Shown here: one piece after another, positions 7,533-14,637 of the stretch | Numbering within the stretch: position 1 is the first letter of the stretch | How the letters are laid out: every line of letters begins with the position of its first letter | DNA from: JACKCP01 sp050253255 | Lineage (GTDB): Bacteria; Desulfobacterota; Desulfobacteria; Desulfobacterales; JACKCP01 | Reading direction: 5' to 3' | DNA length: 17,259 nt | NCBI GenBank assembly: GCA_050253255.1 | Contig: JBFWJK010000060.1 | Coordinates: forward strand, 1 to 17,259 | Notes under the pieces: model-generated | What the model saw: only the letters and a program-made list of their open reading frames with translations | Databases searched by the model: none | Told to the model about the DNA's origin: nothing | Position numbers and translations under genes: made by a program

Positions 7533-8459
7533 TTAAATATTTAAGCCTTTGATGAGATTTTCAACAGCTTCTGCTGATTTAGCCAGCGCTTTTTTCTCTT
7601 CATCTTCAAGTTTTATTTCAATTATTTTTTCGATTCCGTTCCTGCCCAGCTTAACAGGAACTCCCATAAAAATACCGTTTATACCGTATTCTCCTTCAAG
7701 ATATGCAGCACAGGGCATAATTTTTTTCTTATCGAATAAAATAGCCTTTGTCATTTCCACCGCTGACGAAGCAGGTGCATAATAGGCACTTCCGGTTTTA
7801 AGAAGGCTTACTATTTCTGCCCCGCCTGTTCTTGTTCTTTCAACAATTTCTTCAAGTCTTGTCGGATCTATAAGTTCAGTTACAGGTATACCTGCAATCG
7901 TAGTAAATCTTGGCAGAGGAACCATGGTATCTCCATGACCTCCCAGAACGAATGCCTCTATATTTTCCACTGACACATCCAGCTCCATAGATATGAATGT
8001 CTTGAATCTTGCAGAGTCAAGTACTCCGGCCATACCTATTACTTTGTTTTTCTTAAAGCCGCTTGTTTTAAGAGCAATCTGGCACATTGCATCAAGAGGA
8101 TTACTTACAATTATTAAAGTTGCATCAGGAGACTGTTCGCATGCCTTTGCAGTAACGTCTCTCATGATATTTGAATTGGTTTCGATCAGTTCATCACGGC
8201 TCATTCCAGGCTTTCTTGGAATACCTGCAGTTATTATTACGACATCAGAATTTTTTGTATATGAATAGTCTGATGTGCCGATTATTTTGGCATCATGACA
8301 TTCAACAGGTGCAGCCTGACTCAAATCAAGGGCTTTACCTTTTGGCATGTCTTCGTTTATGTCTACCAGCACAACATCACACAATTGCTTTTCGGCAAGC
8401 CTCTGAGCTGCAGTTGCACCAACATTGCCTGCTCCGATAACAGTAACTTTTGTATTCAT
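7533..8459 (-). CDS. mdh: Malate dehydrogenase (LDH-like, NAD-dependent)
   Basis: A 308-residue cytoplasmic enzyme interconverting malate and oxaloacetate with NAD(H) in the TCA cycle. The Rossmann fingerprint is GAGNVG (9-14) with D33 at the end of strand 2, the acidic residue that favours NAD. The substrate loop GIPRKPGMSR supplies R82 and R88; an Arg at the first position separates malate from lactate dehydrogenases. Catalytic residues include N120, R151 and the D/H pair around H175 (GGHGD). Length and motifs fit the LDH-like (type III) malate dehydrogenases common in anaerobes and Desulfobacterota. ATG at 8459 (minus strand) is preceded by GAGGAA. It is divergent from the GTPase operon across a 160-base gap and appears to be monocistronic or the head of a short minus-strand transcript. 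Confidence 0.96.
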   Translation of the reverse strand: MNTKVTVIGAGNVGATAAQRLAEKQLCDVVLVDINEDMPKGKALDLSQAAPVECHDAKIIGTSDYSYTKNSDVVIITAGIPRKPGMSRDELIETNSNIMRDVTAKACEQSPDATLIIVSNPLDAMCQIALKTSGFKKNKVIGMAGVLDSARFKTFISMELDVSVENIEAFVLGGHGDTMVPLPRFTTIAGIPVTELIDPTRLEEIVERTRTGGAEIVSLLKTGSAYYAPASSAVEMTKAILFDKKKIMPCAAYLEGEYGINGIFMGVPVKLGRNGIEKIIEIKLEDEEKKALAKSAEAVENLIKGLNI

Positions 8460-8513
8460 TATTTCCTCTTTAAATTGAAATTGAAAAAAATTTTTAAAAA
8501 ATTATGGTTCTTC

Positions 8514-8587
8514 TTTATATAAAATGGAATGAATTGGCAAGGTTTGCTATTGTTTTAAGCACGAAAATATATTAATCATAATATAAT
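8514..8587. promoter_or_regulatory. Divergent promoter region between mdh and the GTPase operon
   Basis: For mdh (minus strand) TTGCCA (8540-8535) and TATAAA (8519-8514) are separated by 15 bases, somewhat short. For the operon (plus strand) TTGCTA (8544-8549) and TATATT (8568-8573) are 18 bases apart; a perfect TATAAT (8582-8587) also exists but without a recognisable -35. All are weak predictions in AT-rich DNA, but a divergent promoter pair must lie in this 160-base gap. Confidence 0.35.
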
Positions 8588-8619
8588 TTTTTTAAAAAAA
8601 CTTTGGGAATTTTATAATT

Positions 8620-9522
8620 ATGACTCTTAAGGAAAAAATATATTCGATTAACAAGGAAGCATCTCTTTACTATTCACAGGGAATGTATGAAGAAGCTCTT
8701 GTGAAATACAGAACACTTCTTAAACTTGTGTCTTCATTTAAAGGCTTGAAAAATAAAGAAGAAACTGAAAAAAAAATTAAGGAAAAAATCGGTAAGATAA
8801 ATGAAAAACTCGATTTTTACGAAAGTGAAGGCGTTCATACCGATGTGTCAGATGATAAAAAAGAAATAATAAAAAAACTTTTTTCCGATGCAAAGGATGA
8901 TCCTGAGTACAGTAAGTTTGAAGAGGCCCTTACCCTTGCGAAGTTCGGACAGTTCAGCGATGCAGTAAGGGAGATGAGCCCTTTTCTTAATAACGCTAAT
9001 CTGAAAACTGATGCGGCAAGAAATATAATCAAATGCTATGAAGCAATGGAAAAAATTGAAGATATCATTCCTCTTGTGAATAAATGGAAGGATGAAAAGC
9101 TTTTTTCGGAAAAGGAAGCAGATTTTTTTATTGAATCTTCAAAGGCTGTTTCTCTTGTTGAAACGGAAACAGCATATGATGAATATCATAATGAGCAAAA
9201 AGAGATTGAACCTTACTCGCCGGAAATAATGGAGATAGATTCTGTGGGAATCAAACTTACCGGAAACGGAGGAGTTGATTCTGAACCTGTTGAGCTTGAT
9301 GTAAGCTTTCAGACAGGGAATCATCTCAGTCTGATAATATCAAGCAAGGAAAAAAGAATTATTGATAATCTAGATGTAGGCGTAAAACTAAATGATATGT
9401 GTTTTTATTCTCCAATTGCTGTTTTTAAAAGCACAGGCATAGTATTATCAAAACACCAGATTAACAGCGGGCCGAAAAAAGGCGACTGGTGTCTGGACCT
9501 TGAAATTAAAAATCCCAGTTAA
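8620..9522 (+). CDS. TPR-like protein with C-terminal beta-rich (PilZ-like?) domain
   Basis: A 300-residue soluble protein heading the operon. The N-terminal half is helical with at least one TPR-like unit (SLYYSQGMYEEALVKYRTLL, residues 16-35) and a second helical repeat region near residues 100-155 (FEEALTLAKFGQFSDAV). The C-terminal part (about 205-300) alternates beta strands, with VELDVSFQTG and a late GPKKGDWCLDLEI. The strand pattern is compatible with a PilZ-like barrel, but the R-x3-R and (D/N)-x-S-x2-G signatures of c-di-GMP binders are not seen, so this is tentative. A weak GGGAA precedes ATG 8620. The GTPase gene starts 14 bases after its stop. It is probably an adaptor in the same signalling module. 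Confidence 0.8.
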   Translation: MTLKEKIYSINKEASLYYSQGMYEEALVKYRTLLKLVSSFKGLKNKEETEKKIKEKIGKINEKLDFYESEGVHTDVSDDKKEIIKKLFSDAKDDPEYSKFEEALTLAKFGQFSDAVREMSPFLNNANLKTDAARNIIKCYEAMEKIEDIIPLVNKWKDEKLFSEKEADFFIESSKAVSLVETETAYDEYHNEQKEIEPYSPEIMEIDSVGIKLTGNGGVDSEPVELDVSFQTGNHLSLIISSKEKRIIDNLDVGVKLNDMCFYSPIAVFKSTGIVLSKHQINSGPKKGDWCLDLEIKNPS

Positions 9523-9536
9523 AGGAATTAAAGTTT

Positions 9537-10151
9537 ATGGCTGTATTTAATATTCAGACCCGGGAAATTGAGTGTAAAATTGTTTTTTACGGTCCGGGAC
9601 GGGGTGGAAAAACAACCAATCTAGAGTATATTCACAAAACATTTAGAAAAAATATTACAGGAGATCTTGTCTCCATAGATACTCAGGGTGACAGAACTCT
9701 TTTTTTTGATTTCCTCCCCATAGGTCTTGGAAAAATTAAAGGGTGTGATGTGAAGGTTCAGCTTTTTACAGTTCCTGGACAGCCTCAGTATGCTTCCACA
9801 AGAAAGCTTGTATTGAAAGGGGCTGACGGTATTGTATTTGTTGCAGACTCACTTAAAGTCCAGAGAAAAAACAATGTCTTGTCTCTTCAGGATCTTCATG
9901 ACAATCTGAAAGACTACGGTAAAAATATTTTCAGAGTTCCTCTCGTTCTTCAGTACAATAAGAGAGACCTTATAAATGAGGGGTTTCCTGTTCTTGATGT
10001 TGAAACCCTTGATAAAGATCTTAACAAACAGCTCAAGGTACCTTCATTTCCGGCAAGTGCAATAAAAGGCGACGGCGTCGGGCAGTCTCTTAAGAAATGT
10101 CTTGAACTGACTCTGCAAAATCTTCAAAAAGAGCTTAACTGGGCAGGTTGA
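9537..10151 (+). CDS. MglA-type Ras-like small GTPase
   Basis: A 204-residue cytoplasmic GTPase of the MglA family, which sets cell polarity in gliding Myxococcus and related bacteria. The P-loop is GPGRGGKTT (19-27). The switch region carries R53-T54 and the G3 motif is TVPGQ (78-82). R53, T54 and Q82 match by position the residues described for MglA GTP hydrolysis. G4 is NKRD (141-144) and a G5-like SA is at 174-175. No membrane anchor is visible. AAAGGA sits just before ATG 9537, overlapping the upstream stop. No MglB/Roadblock gene, the usual MglA GAP, is present in the window. Neighbours are TPR, PATAN/cNMP and PilZ proteins, suggesting a role in surface behaviour or polar localisation. 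Confidence 0.92.
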   Translation: MAVFNIQTREIECKIVFYGPGRGGKTTNLEYIHKTFRKNITGDLVSIDTQGDRTLFFDFLPIGLGKIKGCDVKVQLFTVPGQPQYASTRKLVLKGADGIVFVADSLKVQRKNNVLSLQDLHDNLKDYGKNIFRVPLVLQYNKRDLINEGFPVLDVETLDKDLNKQLKVPSFPASAIKGDGVGQSLKKCLELTLQNLQKELNWAG

Positions 10152-10156
10152 TAAAT

Positions 10157-11305
10157 ATGATAGGTACCAATCTTTTGTCAGGCAGCCTTGCCTTTATATC
10201 TTTTGCAGATATTCTCCAGCTTCTCGGCTCGACAGGATCAAGCGGTGTGCTCGAAATTACTGATGATAAAGAGCTCAAAGTAAAAATCTGTTTTGACCAT
10301 GGTGATGTGGTTCACGCTGAAACAGAGGATCTCAAAGGGGAAGATGCTTTTTTTCTCCCTTTTTCATGGGAAAAGGGGTACTTTAAATTCCTTATAAACA
10401 ACTCAGAATTTGAAAAAACAATAGAAAATAACCTTACCGGACTTATACTTGAAGGTCTGAGACTTCTTGACGAAGGAAAGCTTTCATCTGACAAGGATTC
10501 AGAAGACCTTGGGAAAAATATTCCTGTGTTAAGAGGCAGATTTGTTGACTATGCGGAAATAGTTGATGAGGAATTCTTTGAAAAGGATGAAATAATAGTA
10601 AGAGAGGGGAGATACGGTTCATGGATCTGGGTGATCCTTGACGGTCTGGTTCAGATAGAAAAAAAGTTTTCAGGCAGAAATATTCCTGTTATTCAGCTCG
10701 GCAGGGGCGGTTTCATAGGAAGCATTGCCGCTTTTGCAAGAGGAGACAGGCCAAGAAGCGCTACAGTAAAAGCACTTTCTTCAGTTCAGCTGGGAGTTCT
10801 TGATGCACAGTCACTCTCTAAAGAATATTCTGCATACTCTGATCTGCTCAGAGCATATTTCATGTGCATTGATGACAGATTGAAACGTATTACAGATGCA
10901 TATGTCCGCGTATATGGGAATGGAATAAGAGAAGTCTCTGAAGTTGGGCAAATGAACAATATTATTCCTGAAAAGCTCAAAAATAAGAATCCCGGTATTG
11001 TAACTTCGGGCAGTGCCAGGCTTTACATAGAGTGCTCAGGAAAGTTTCTGGATCTCGGCAGAATTGAAAAGGGTGAAATAGTTGGCGAGCTTCCCTTTGT
11101 TGAATCAAAAGACTATTACAATTTTTATCTTGAAGGTGATTCTGAGTTTGCAATAAAGATACTTGATAAAAATGATCTTTTTAAAGAATTTGCACTAATG
11201 TCTGAAAATGTAAAAAAAATGGTAGAGTTTGCAGGGCTGAGTTTGTCACAGACAGCCTCGAGTCTTGCTTCTAAGGTTGTGAATTTATGCAAAAAGATAA
11301 ATTAA
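10157..11305 (+). CDS. PATAN (DUF4388) protein with cNMP-binding-like domains
   Basis: A 382-residue soluble signalling protein. The N-terminal about 110 residues match PATAN/DUF4388, with GSLAFISFADILQLLG (9-24) and a strand motif CFDHGDVVHAE (45-55). A cyclic-nucleotide-binding-like jelly roll follows (about 130-225). Its phosphate-binding cassette reads F-I-G-S-I-A-A ... R-P-R-S-A-T-V: R200 is kept, but the usual Glu after Gly is S189. A second, more degenerate barrel spans about 270-345. The frame can open at TTG 10148, overlapping the GTPase stop, but ATG 10157 after GGGCAGG is preferred. PATAN domains accompany GTPase and two-component systems, so it may link GTPase state to a ligand or partner. 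The ligand is uncertain. Confidence 0.85.
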   Translation: MIGTNLLSGSLAFISFADILQLLGSTGSSGVLEITDDKELKVKICFDHGDVVHAETEDLKGEDAFFLPFSWEKGYFKFLINNSEFEKTIENNLTGLILEGLRLLDEGKLSSDKDSEDLGKNIPVLRGRFVDYAEIVDEEFFEKDEIIVREGRYGSWIWVILDGLVQIEKKFSGRNIPVIQLGRGGFIGSIAAFARGDRPRSATVKALSSVQLGVLDAQSLSKEYSAYSDLLRAYFMCIDDRLKRITDAYVRVYGNGIREVSEVGQMNNIIPEKLKNKNPGIVTSGSARLYIECSGKFLDLGRIEKGEIVGELPFVESKDYYNFYLEGDSEFAIKILDKNDLFKEFALMSENVKKMVEFAGLSLSQTASSLASKVVNLCKKIN

Positions 11306-11317
11306 GGTAACAGCAAT

Positions 11318-11671
11318 ATGAATGATGAAAGAAGAGAATATCCGAAAAGACCGAAATCAGTTAATTTAGTCTATTTTGCTGTTTACGATTCAAGAAAGAT
11401 TCTCAAACAGCAGGGTATGGGAAAAACTCTTAATATTAGCGAAGGCGGGATTCTTCTTGAAACCTATGAAAGAATTCTTGACGACGGACTTATTTTCTTA
11501 AGTCTTGGGCTTAAGGACGAAACAGTTGATATTGAAGCAAAAATAGCACATTTTTCAGGAAGGGGCGACAGTATTTACCATACCGGGCTTTCCTTTGTAA
11601 TAGATTCTCAGGAAAAAACTGAAAGTATTAAAAAATACATAGATTTATTTGAAAGCATGAACAAGCAGTAA
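11318..11671 (+). CDS. PilZ domain protein, probable c-di-GMP effector
   Basis: A 117-residue single-domain protein. PilZ barrels bind c-di-GMP through an N-terminal R-x3-R loop and a (D/N)-x-(S/A)-x2-G motif. Here the second motif is intact as N39-I-S41-E-G-G44. The first reads R5-R6-E-Y-P-K10-R11, so the second Arg position is Lys followed by Arg. Such loops can still bind, but affinity cannot be inferred. It starts 12 bases after the PATAN gene stop and ends 3 bases before the phosphoesterase gene, so it is clearly in the operon. It probably acts as a diffusible c-di-GMP sensor for a partner such as the GTPase or an envelope machine. Confidence 0.88.
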   Translation: MNDERREYPKRPKSVNLVYFAVYDSRKILKQQGMGKTLNISEGGILLETYERILDDGLIFLSLGLKDETVDIEAKIAHFSGRGDSIYHTGLSFVIDSQEKTESIKKYIDLFESMNKQ

Positions 11672-11674
11672 AAG

Positions 11675-12235
11675 ATGAAAAATATAATCGGGGTTATTTC
11701 CGACACCCATATGAATGGAACAGACCAGGATCTTGAATTTTTAAACGGAACTGTTTTTAGAGATGCCTCAGAAATTATTCATTGCGGGGATATTGTTGTC
11801 CCGGAGGTTCTTGACGCATTTGCTGACAAATCTGTAATTGCTGTAAGCGGCAATATGGACGGCTATGAAGTAAGAAAACTTTTCCCTTTTATTGAAAAAA
11901 AAAGATTTTGCGGTATTGATTTTTTAATTCTTCACGGAGAAGGCTGCGGATTGGATATATTTTCTTCACTTAAAAATGAATTTCCGGATTTCAGTGCTTT
12001 TTTATATGGACACACTCATAAACCTTTAATAAATAAAGTCGGAAAATATGTTTTTTTTAATCCTGGTTCATTTTCTCATAACAGAATAAAAGAACCGTCA
12101 AGAAGTGTTGGTATTATTGAATTAGATGATGAAAAAGCATCTTTTAAGATTATAGATTTAGGTGAAATTTCACAAAAAAAATTTAAAATTAAAGAGGTTT
12201 TAGATGTCAGACACAGTAAGGGAAACTTTTTTTGA
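11675..12235 (+). CDS. YfcE/MJ0936-type metallophosphoesterase
   Basis: A 186-residue calcineurin-like metallophosphoesterase. All dinuclear metal ligands of the YfcE/MJ0936 group are present: D10-x-H12, G38-D39, G59-N60 with D62, H87, and G112-H113-x-H115. Length is normal for this group, whose members hydrolyse phosphodiesters in vitro with broad specificity; the natural substrate is unknown. It begins 3 bases after the PilZ gene with a poor ribosome binding site, implying translational coupling. Its last 32 bases overlap purC in another frame. A nucleotide or second-messenger substrate would fit the neighbourhood, but nothing in the sequence proves it. Confidence 0.88.
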   Translation: MKNIIGVISDTHMNGTDQDLEFLNGTVFRDASEIIHCGDIVVPEVLDAFADKSVIAVSGNMDGYEVRKLFPFIEKKRFCGIDFLILHGEGCGLDIFSSLKNEFPDFSAFLYGHTHKPLINKVGKYVFFNPGSFSHNRIKEPSRSVGIIELDDEKASFKIIDLGEISQKKFKIKEVLDVRHSKGNFF

Positions 12236-13100
12236 GGACTTGAATCTTGTTAACAGAGGTAAAGTAAGGGATCTTTATGATCTTGGTGATTCAATTCTTA
12301 TGGTTGCAACAGACAGAATATCTGCTTTTGACGTGATTTTGCCCGATCCTGTTCCGGGAAAAGGAAAAGTTCTTACCCAGCTGTCATTATTCTGGTTTGA
12401 TTTTTTAAAGGATATTGTGCCAAATCATCTTATCTCTGCAAACGTTGATGATTATCCTGAAAAATGCCGCAAGTACAGAAATGAGCTTGAAGGCAGAAGC
12501 ATGCTAGTAAAAAAAGCCAAACCTTTTCCTGTTGAATGTGTGGCAAGAGGTTATATTTCAGGTTCAGGATGGAAATCCTATAAAGCAGCAAAAGAAGTCT
12601 GCGGAATCAGACTTCCTGATAATCTGAAAGAATCTGACAAGCTTCCTGAGCCTTTGTATACACCTTCTACAAAGGAAGAAGTAGGCACCCATGATATTAA
12701 TATATCTTTTGAAGAATCAGCAGAACTTATAGGTAGTGAAAATGCAGAAAAACTTAAGCTTCTTACACTTGATATATATAAAAAAGCATCTGACTATGCC
12801 CGAACAAAGGGAATAATTATTGCTGATACAAAATTTGAATTCGGTATTTATGAAAATGAAATTATTCTTATAGATGAAGTTCTGACTCCGGATTCTTCAA
12901 GATTCTGGCCTGAAGACCAGTACAAGCCTGGTGGTGGACAGCCAAGTTTTGACAAACAGTTTGTCAGAGACTACCTTGAAGAAATCAAATGGGATAAAAC
13001 TCCGCCAGCTCCTTCACTTCCAGAAGATGTAATAAGCAGAACAGCAGAAAAGTACAGGGAAGCACTTTTGAAAATAGCCGGAGATAAATATGCAGTTTAA
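12204..13100 (+). CDS. purC: Phosphoribosylaminoimidazole-succinocarboxamide synthase
   Basis: A 298-residue SAICAR synthase. It joins CAIR and aspartate with ATP in de novo purine synthesis. The nucleotide-binding GKVRDLYDLGD segment (19-29), ATDRISAFDV (35-44), PVECVARGYISGSGWKSY region (108-125), family signature IIADTKFEFG and IDEVLTPDSSRFWP are all visible. It belongs to the longer (about 295-residue) subtype rather than the about 240-residue E. coli form. ATG 12204 has AGAGG six bases upstream, located inside the phosphoesterase gene, giving a 32-base overlap. Its 3' end overlaps the next gene by 11 bases. No other purine gene is adjacent, so it has been captured by the signalling operon or shares its promoter. 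Confidence 0.96.
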   Translation: MSDTVRETFFEDLNLVNRGKVRDLYDLGDSILMVATDRISAFDVILPDPVPGKGKVLTQLSLFWFDFLKDIVPNHLISANVDDYPEKCRKYRNELEGRSMLVKKAKPFPVECVARGYISGSGWKSYKAAKEVCGIRLPDNLKESDKLPEPLYTPSTKEEVGTHDINISFEESAELIGSENAEKLKLLTLDIYKKASDYARTKGIIIADTKFEFGIYENEIILIDEVLTPDSSRFWPEDQYKPGGGQPSFDKQFVRDYLEEIKWDKTPPAPSLPEDVISRTAEKYREALLKIAGDKYAV

Positions 13101-14070
13101 AAATATCTGTATTGATGATATTGATTTCAGCTGCAGGTTGTTCAGGTTTCTGCCTGTTGATAGAGACAGGCAGAAAAGACTTTTTACAGATGTTGCAAAA
13201 AACGGCATCCTTTCACCTCCGATACTTATAAATGATAAAGATTCAGGCAAGTTTATAATAGTCTCCGGGTTCAAGCGTCTTCTGGCTTTTTTGAAAACTG
13301 GGGAAAAATATTTCAATGCTCTTGTGATGGATTATTGCCGTGATTCATTTGTAAAAGGATTTTACCTTAGATGGTCTGACAATGACAGTGAAAGTTCAGA
13401 TGAGTCTTTGACTTTTTATGCCAGAGCCCGCCTTTATAAAATGCTTTACGAAATTACTGAAATTTTTCCTGAAATAGATTTTCAAAAGGAAAGAGATTAC
13501 TGTTTTGGGAAAAATAAAAGTTTTATAAGAAAAATATCTTTATTTGCAGAGACTCCTCTGTTTGTCCAGAAATCCTTTTTAAATCAGGTAATTGCTCTTC
13601 CTGTTTTGTTTGAAGTGTTAAAATATGATTGTCAGGAAATAAGAAATATTCTGACTTTTTTTGAGGAACTCTCGCCGGGTCTTAACAGACAGAGAGAGCT
13701 TTTGAGCCTTGTTGAAGAATTGTCTCACAATGAGGATAAAAGCATATCTGAAATTATAGGTGAAGATTTTATATCAGAAACTGTTTCTGATGACAAATTG
13801 TCAAGGCCTCAGAAATTATCAACAGTTATAAGTCATCTCACTGAAAAAAGATATCCTGAAATGATAAGGCTTCGGGAAAGCTTTGTGTCACTTGCAAAAG
13901 AGTCGGATCTGAGTGAAAATCCCAAAATAATTCACCCTAAAAATTTTGAAGACAGTAATTTTAAAATTGAATTAAAATTTAATAATATTGAAACTTATCT
14001 CAAATTATGTAAAAAGATGAGTAAAAGTTTTGAAAAAGGCGATATTCAAAGATTTTTTGAACTTATTTAG
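13090..14070 (+). CDS. Divergent ParB-like (ParB/RepB N-terminal domain) protein
   Basis: A 326-residue protein with a ParB-type N-terminal domain: NGILSPPILI (38-47) corresponds to the 'G-L-x-x-P-I/V' box and VSGFKRLLAFL (58-68) to the GERR-type nucleotide-binding box, here G-F-K-R. A helical middle (about 140-185, GKNKSFIRKISLF followed by a proline-bearing helix) resembles the ParB helix-turn-helix region. The C-terminal part is unassigned. There is no parA beside it, so a chromosome-partition role is doubtful; a DNA-binding regulator or orphan ParB-like protein is more likely. GGAG (13080-13083) lies six bases before ATG 13090, inside purC, with an 11-base overlap. It is the last gene of the operon. 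Confidence 0.75.
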   Translation: MQFKNICIDDIDFSCRLFRFLPVDRDRQKRLFTDVAKNGILSPPILINDKDSGKFIIVSGFKRLLAFLKTGEKYFNALVMDYCRDSFVKGFYLRWSDNDSESSDESLTFYARARLYKMLYEITEIFPEIDFQKERDYCFGKNKSFIRKISLFAETPLFVQKSFLNQVIALPVLFEVLKYDCQEIRNILTFFEELSPGLNRQRELLSLVEELSHNEDKSISEIIGEDFISETVSDDKLSRPQKLSTVISHLTEKRYPEMIRLRESFVSLAKESDLSENPKIIHPKNFEDSNFKIELKFNNIETYLKLCKKMSKSFEKGDIQRFFELI

Positions 14071-14179
14071 CCTGAAAATATTTTTTTATTAAAAATTTAT
14101 TGGTTTCTAAAAAATTATCAGAAAAACAATTTTGTTCAGGGTATTTATTATTAACAATTTATAAAAGAAGGGTGCCGAA

Positions 14180-14605
14180 ATGAAAAAAAGTTTGATATGC
14201 TTTTCATTGGCTTTTGCCTTGTTCTTTGGTTCAGTCTCCTTTTCAATGGCTGCTGATATTCTTGTTATTGCAAACAAGGGTGTATCTTCAAGTTCCTTGT
14301 CAAAGGATGATCTTCAAAGAATTTATCTTGGCAAATTATCAAGATGGGAAAACGGGGATAAGGTTAATTTTTGTCTGGTAAAATCTGATCTTCTTGAGCA
14401 GTTTACTCAGGAATATCTTGGCCAGAGCGCAATGAATTATTTTAAATACTGGAAAAAGCTTGTTTTTACCGGCAAAGGTTCCATGCCTCCTTTTTATGAA
14501 AAAGATGAGGATGTAATTCAATTTGTAGCTGAGACAAAGGGAGCAATCGGATTTGTTCCATCTGGTGCAAATACAGACAGTGTTAAAGTTATAAGTGTGG
14601 AATAA
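14180..14605 (+). CDS. Short PstS-like periplasmic substrate-binding protein
   Basis: A 141-residue exported protein. The signal peptide has two Lys, a hydrophobic core and a likely cleavage after SMA (residue 24). The mature part (ILVIANKGVSSSSLSKDDLQRIYLGK, then W-x-N-G, and a late GAIGFVPSG) follows the pattern of PstS-like phosphate-binding domains, but only about one lobe is present. Such short versions are a recognised family, usually annotated as phosphate ABC transporter substrate-binding proteins; ligand binding is unproven. GAAGGG precedes ATG 14180. No ABC permease or ATPase gene is nearby. The porin-like gene follows after 32 bases, so they probably act together in the envelope. 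Confidence 0.82.
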   Translation: MKKSLICFSLAFALFFGSVSFSMAADILVIANKGVSSSSLSKDDLQRIYLGKLSRWENGDKVNFCLVKSDLLEQFTQEYLGQSAMNYFKYWKKLVFTGKGSMPPFYEKDEDVIQFVAETKGAIGFVPSGANTDSVKVISVE

Positions 14606-14624
14606 CCATTGTATGAAATCTTTT

Positions 14625-14631
14625 AAGGAGG
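14625..14631 (+). promoter_or_regulatory. Consensus ribosome binding site of the porin-like gene
   Basis: AAGGAGG, 6 bases before ATG 14638. This near-perfect anti-16S match suggests that the porin is made at a high level, more than the upstream PstS-like protein. Confidence 0.75.
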
Positions 14632-14637
14632 TAAGCA

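Noticed and set aside
7993..8522. Several plus-strand frames across mdh
   Set aside because: They are antisense to conserved dehydrogenase motifs and have no family resemblance.
10148..10156. TTG start of the PATAN gene overlapping the GTPase stop
   Set aside because: Overlap is attractive for coupling, but no ribosome binding site fits and the domain begins right after ATG 10157.
13090..14070. Reading the ParB-like gene as a chromosome-partition parAB/parS locus near the origin
   Set aside because: No parA, no visible parS-like palindromes and no origin genes such as dnaA, gidA or rnpA are present.
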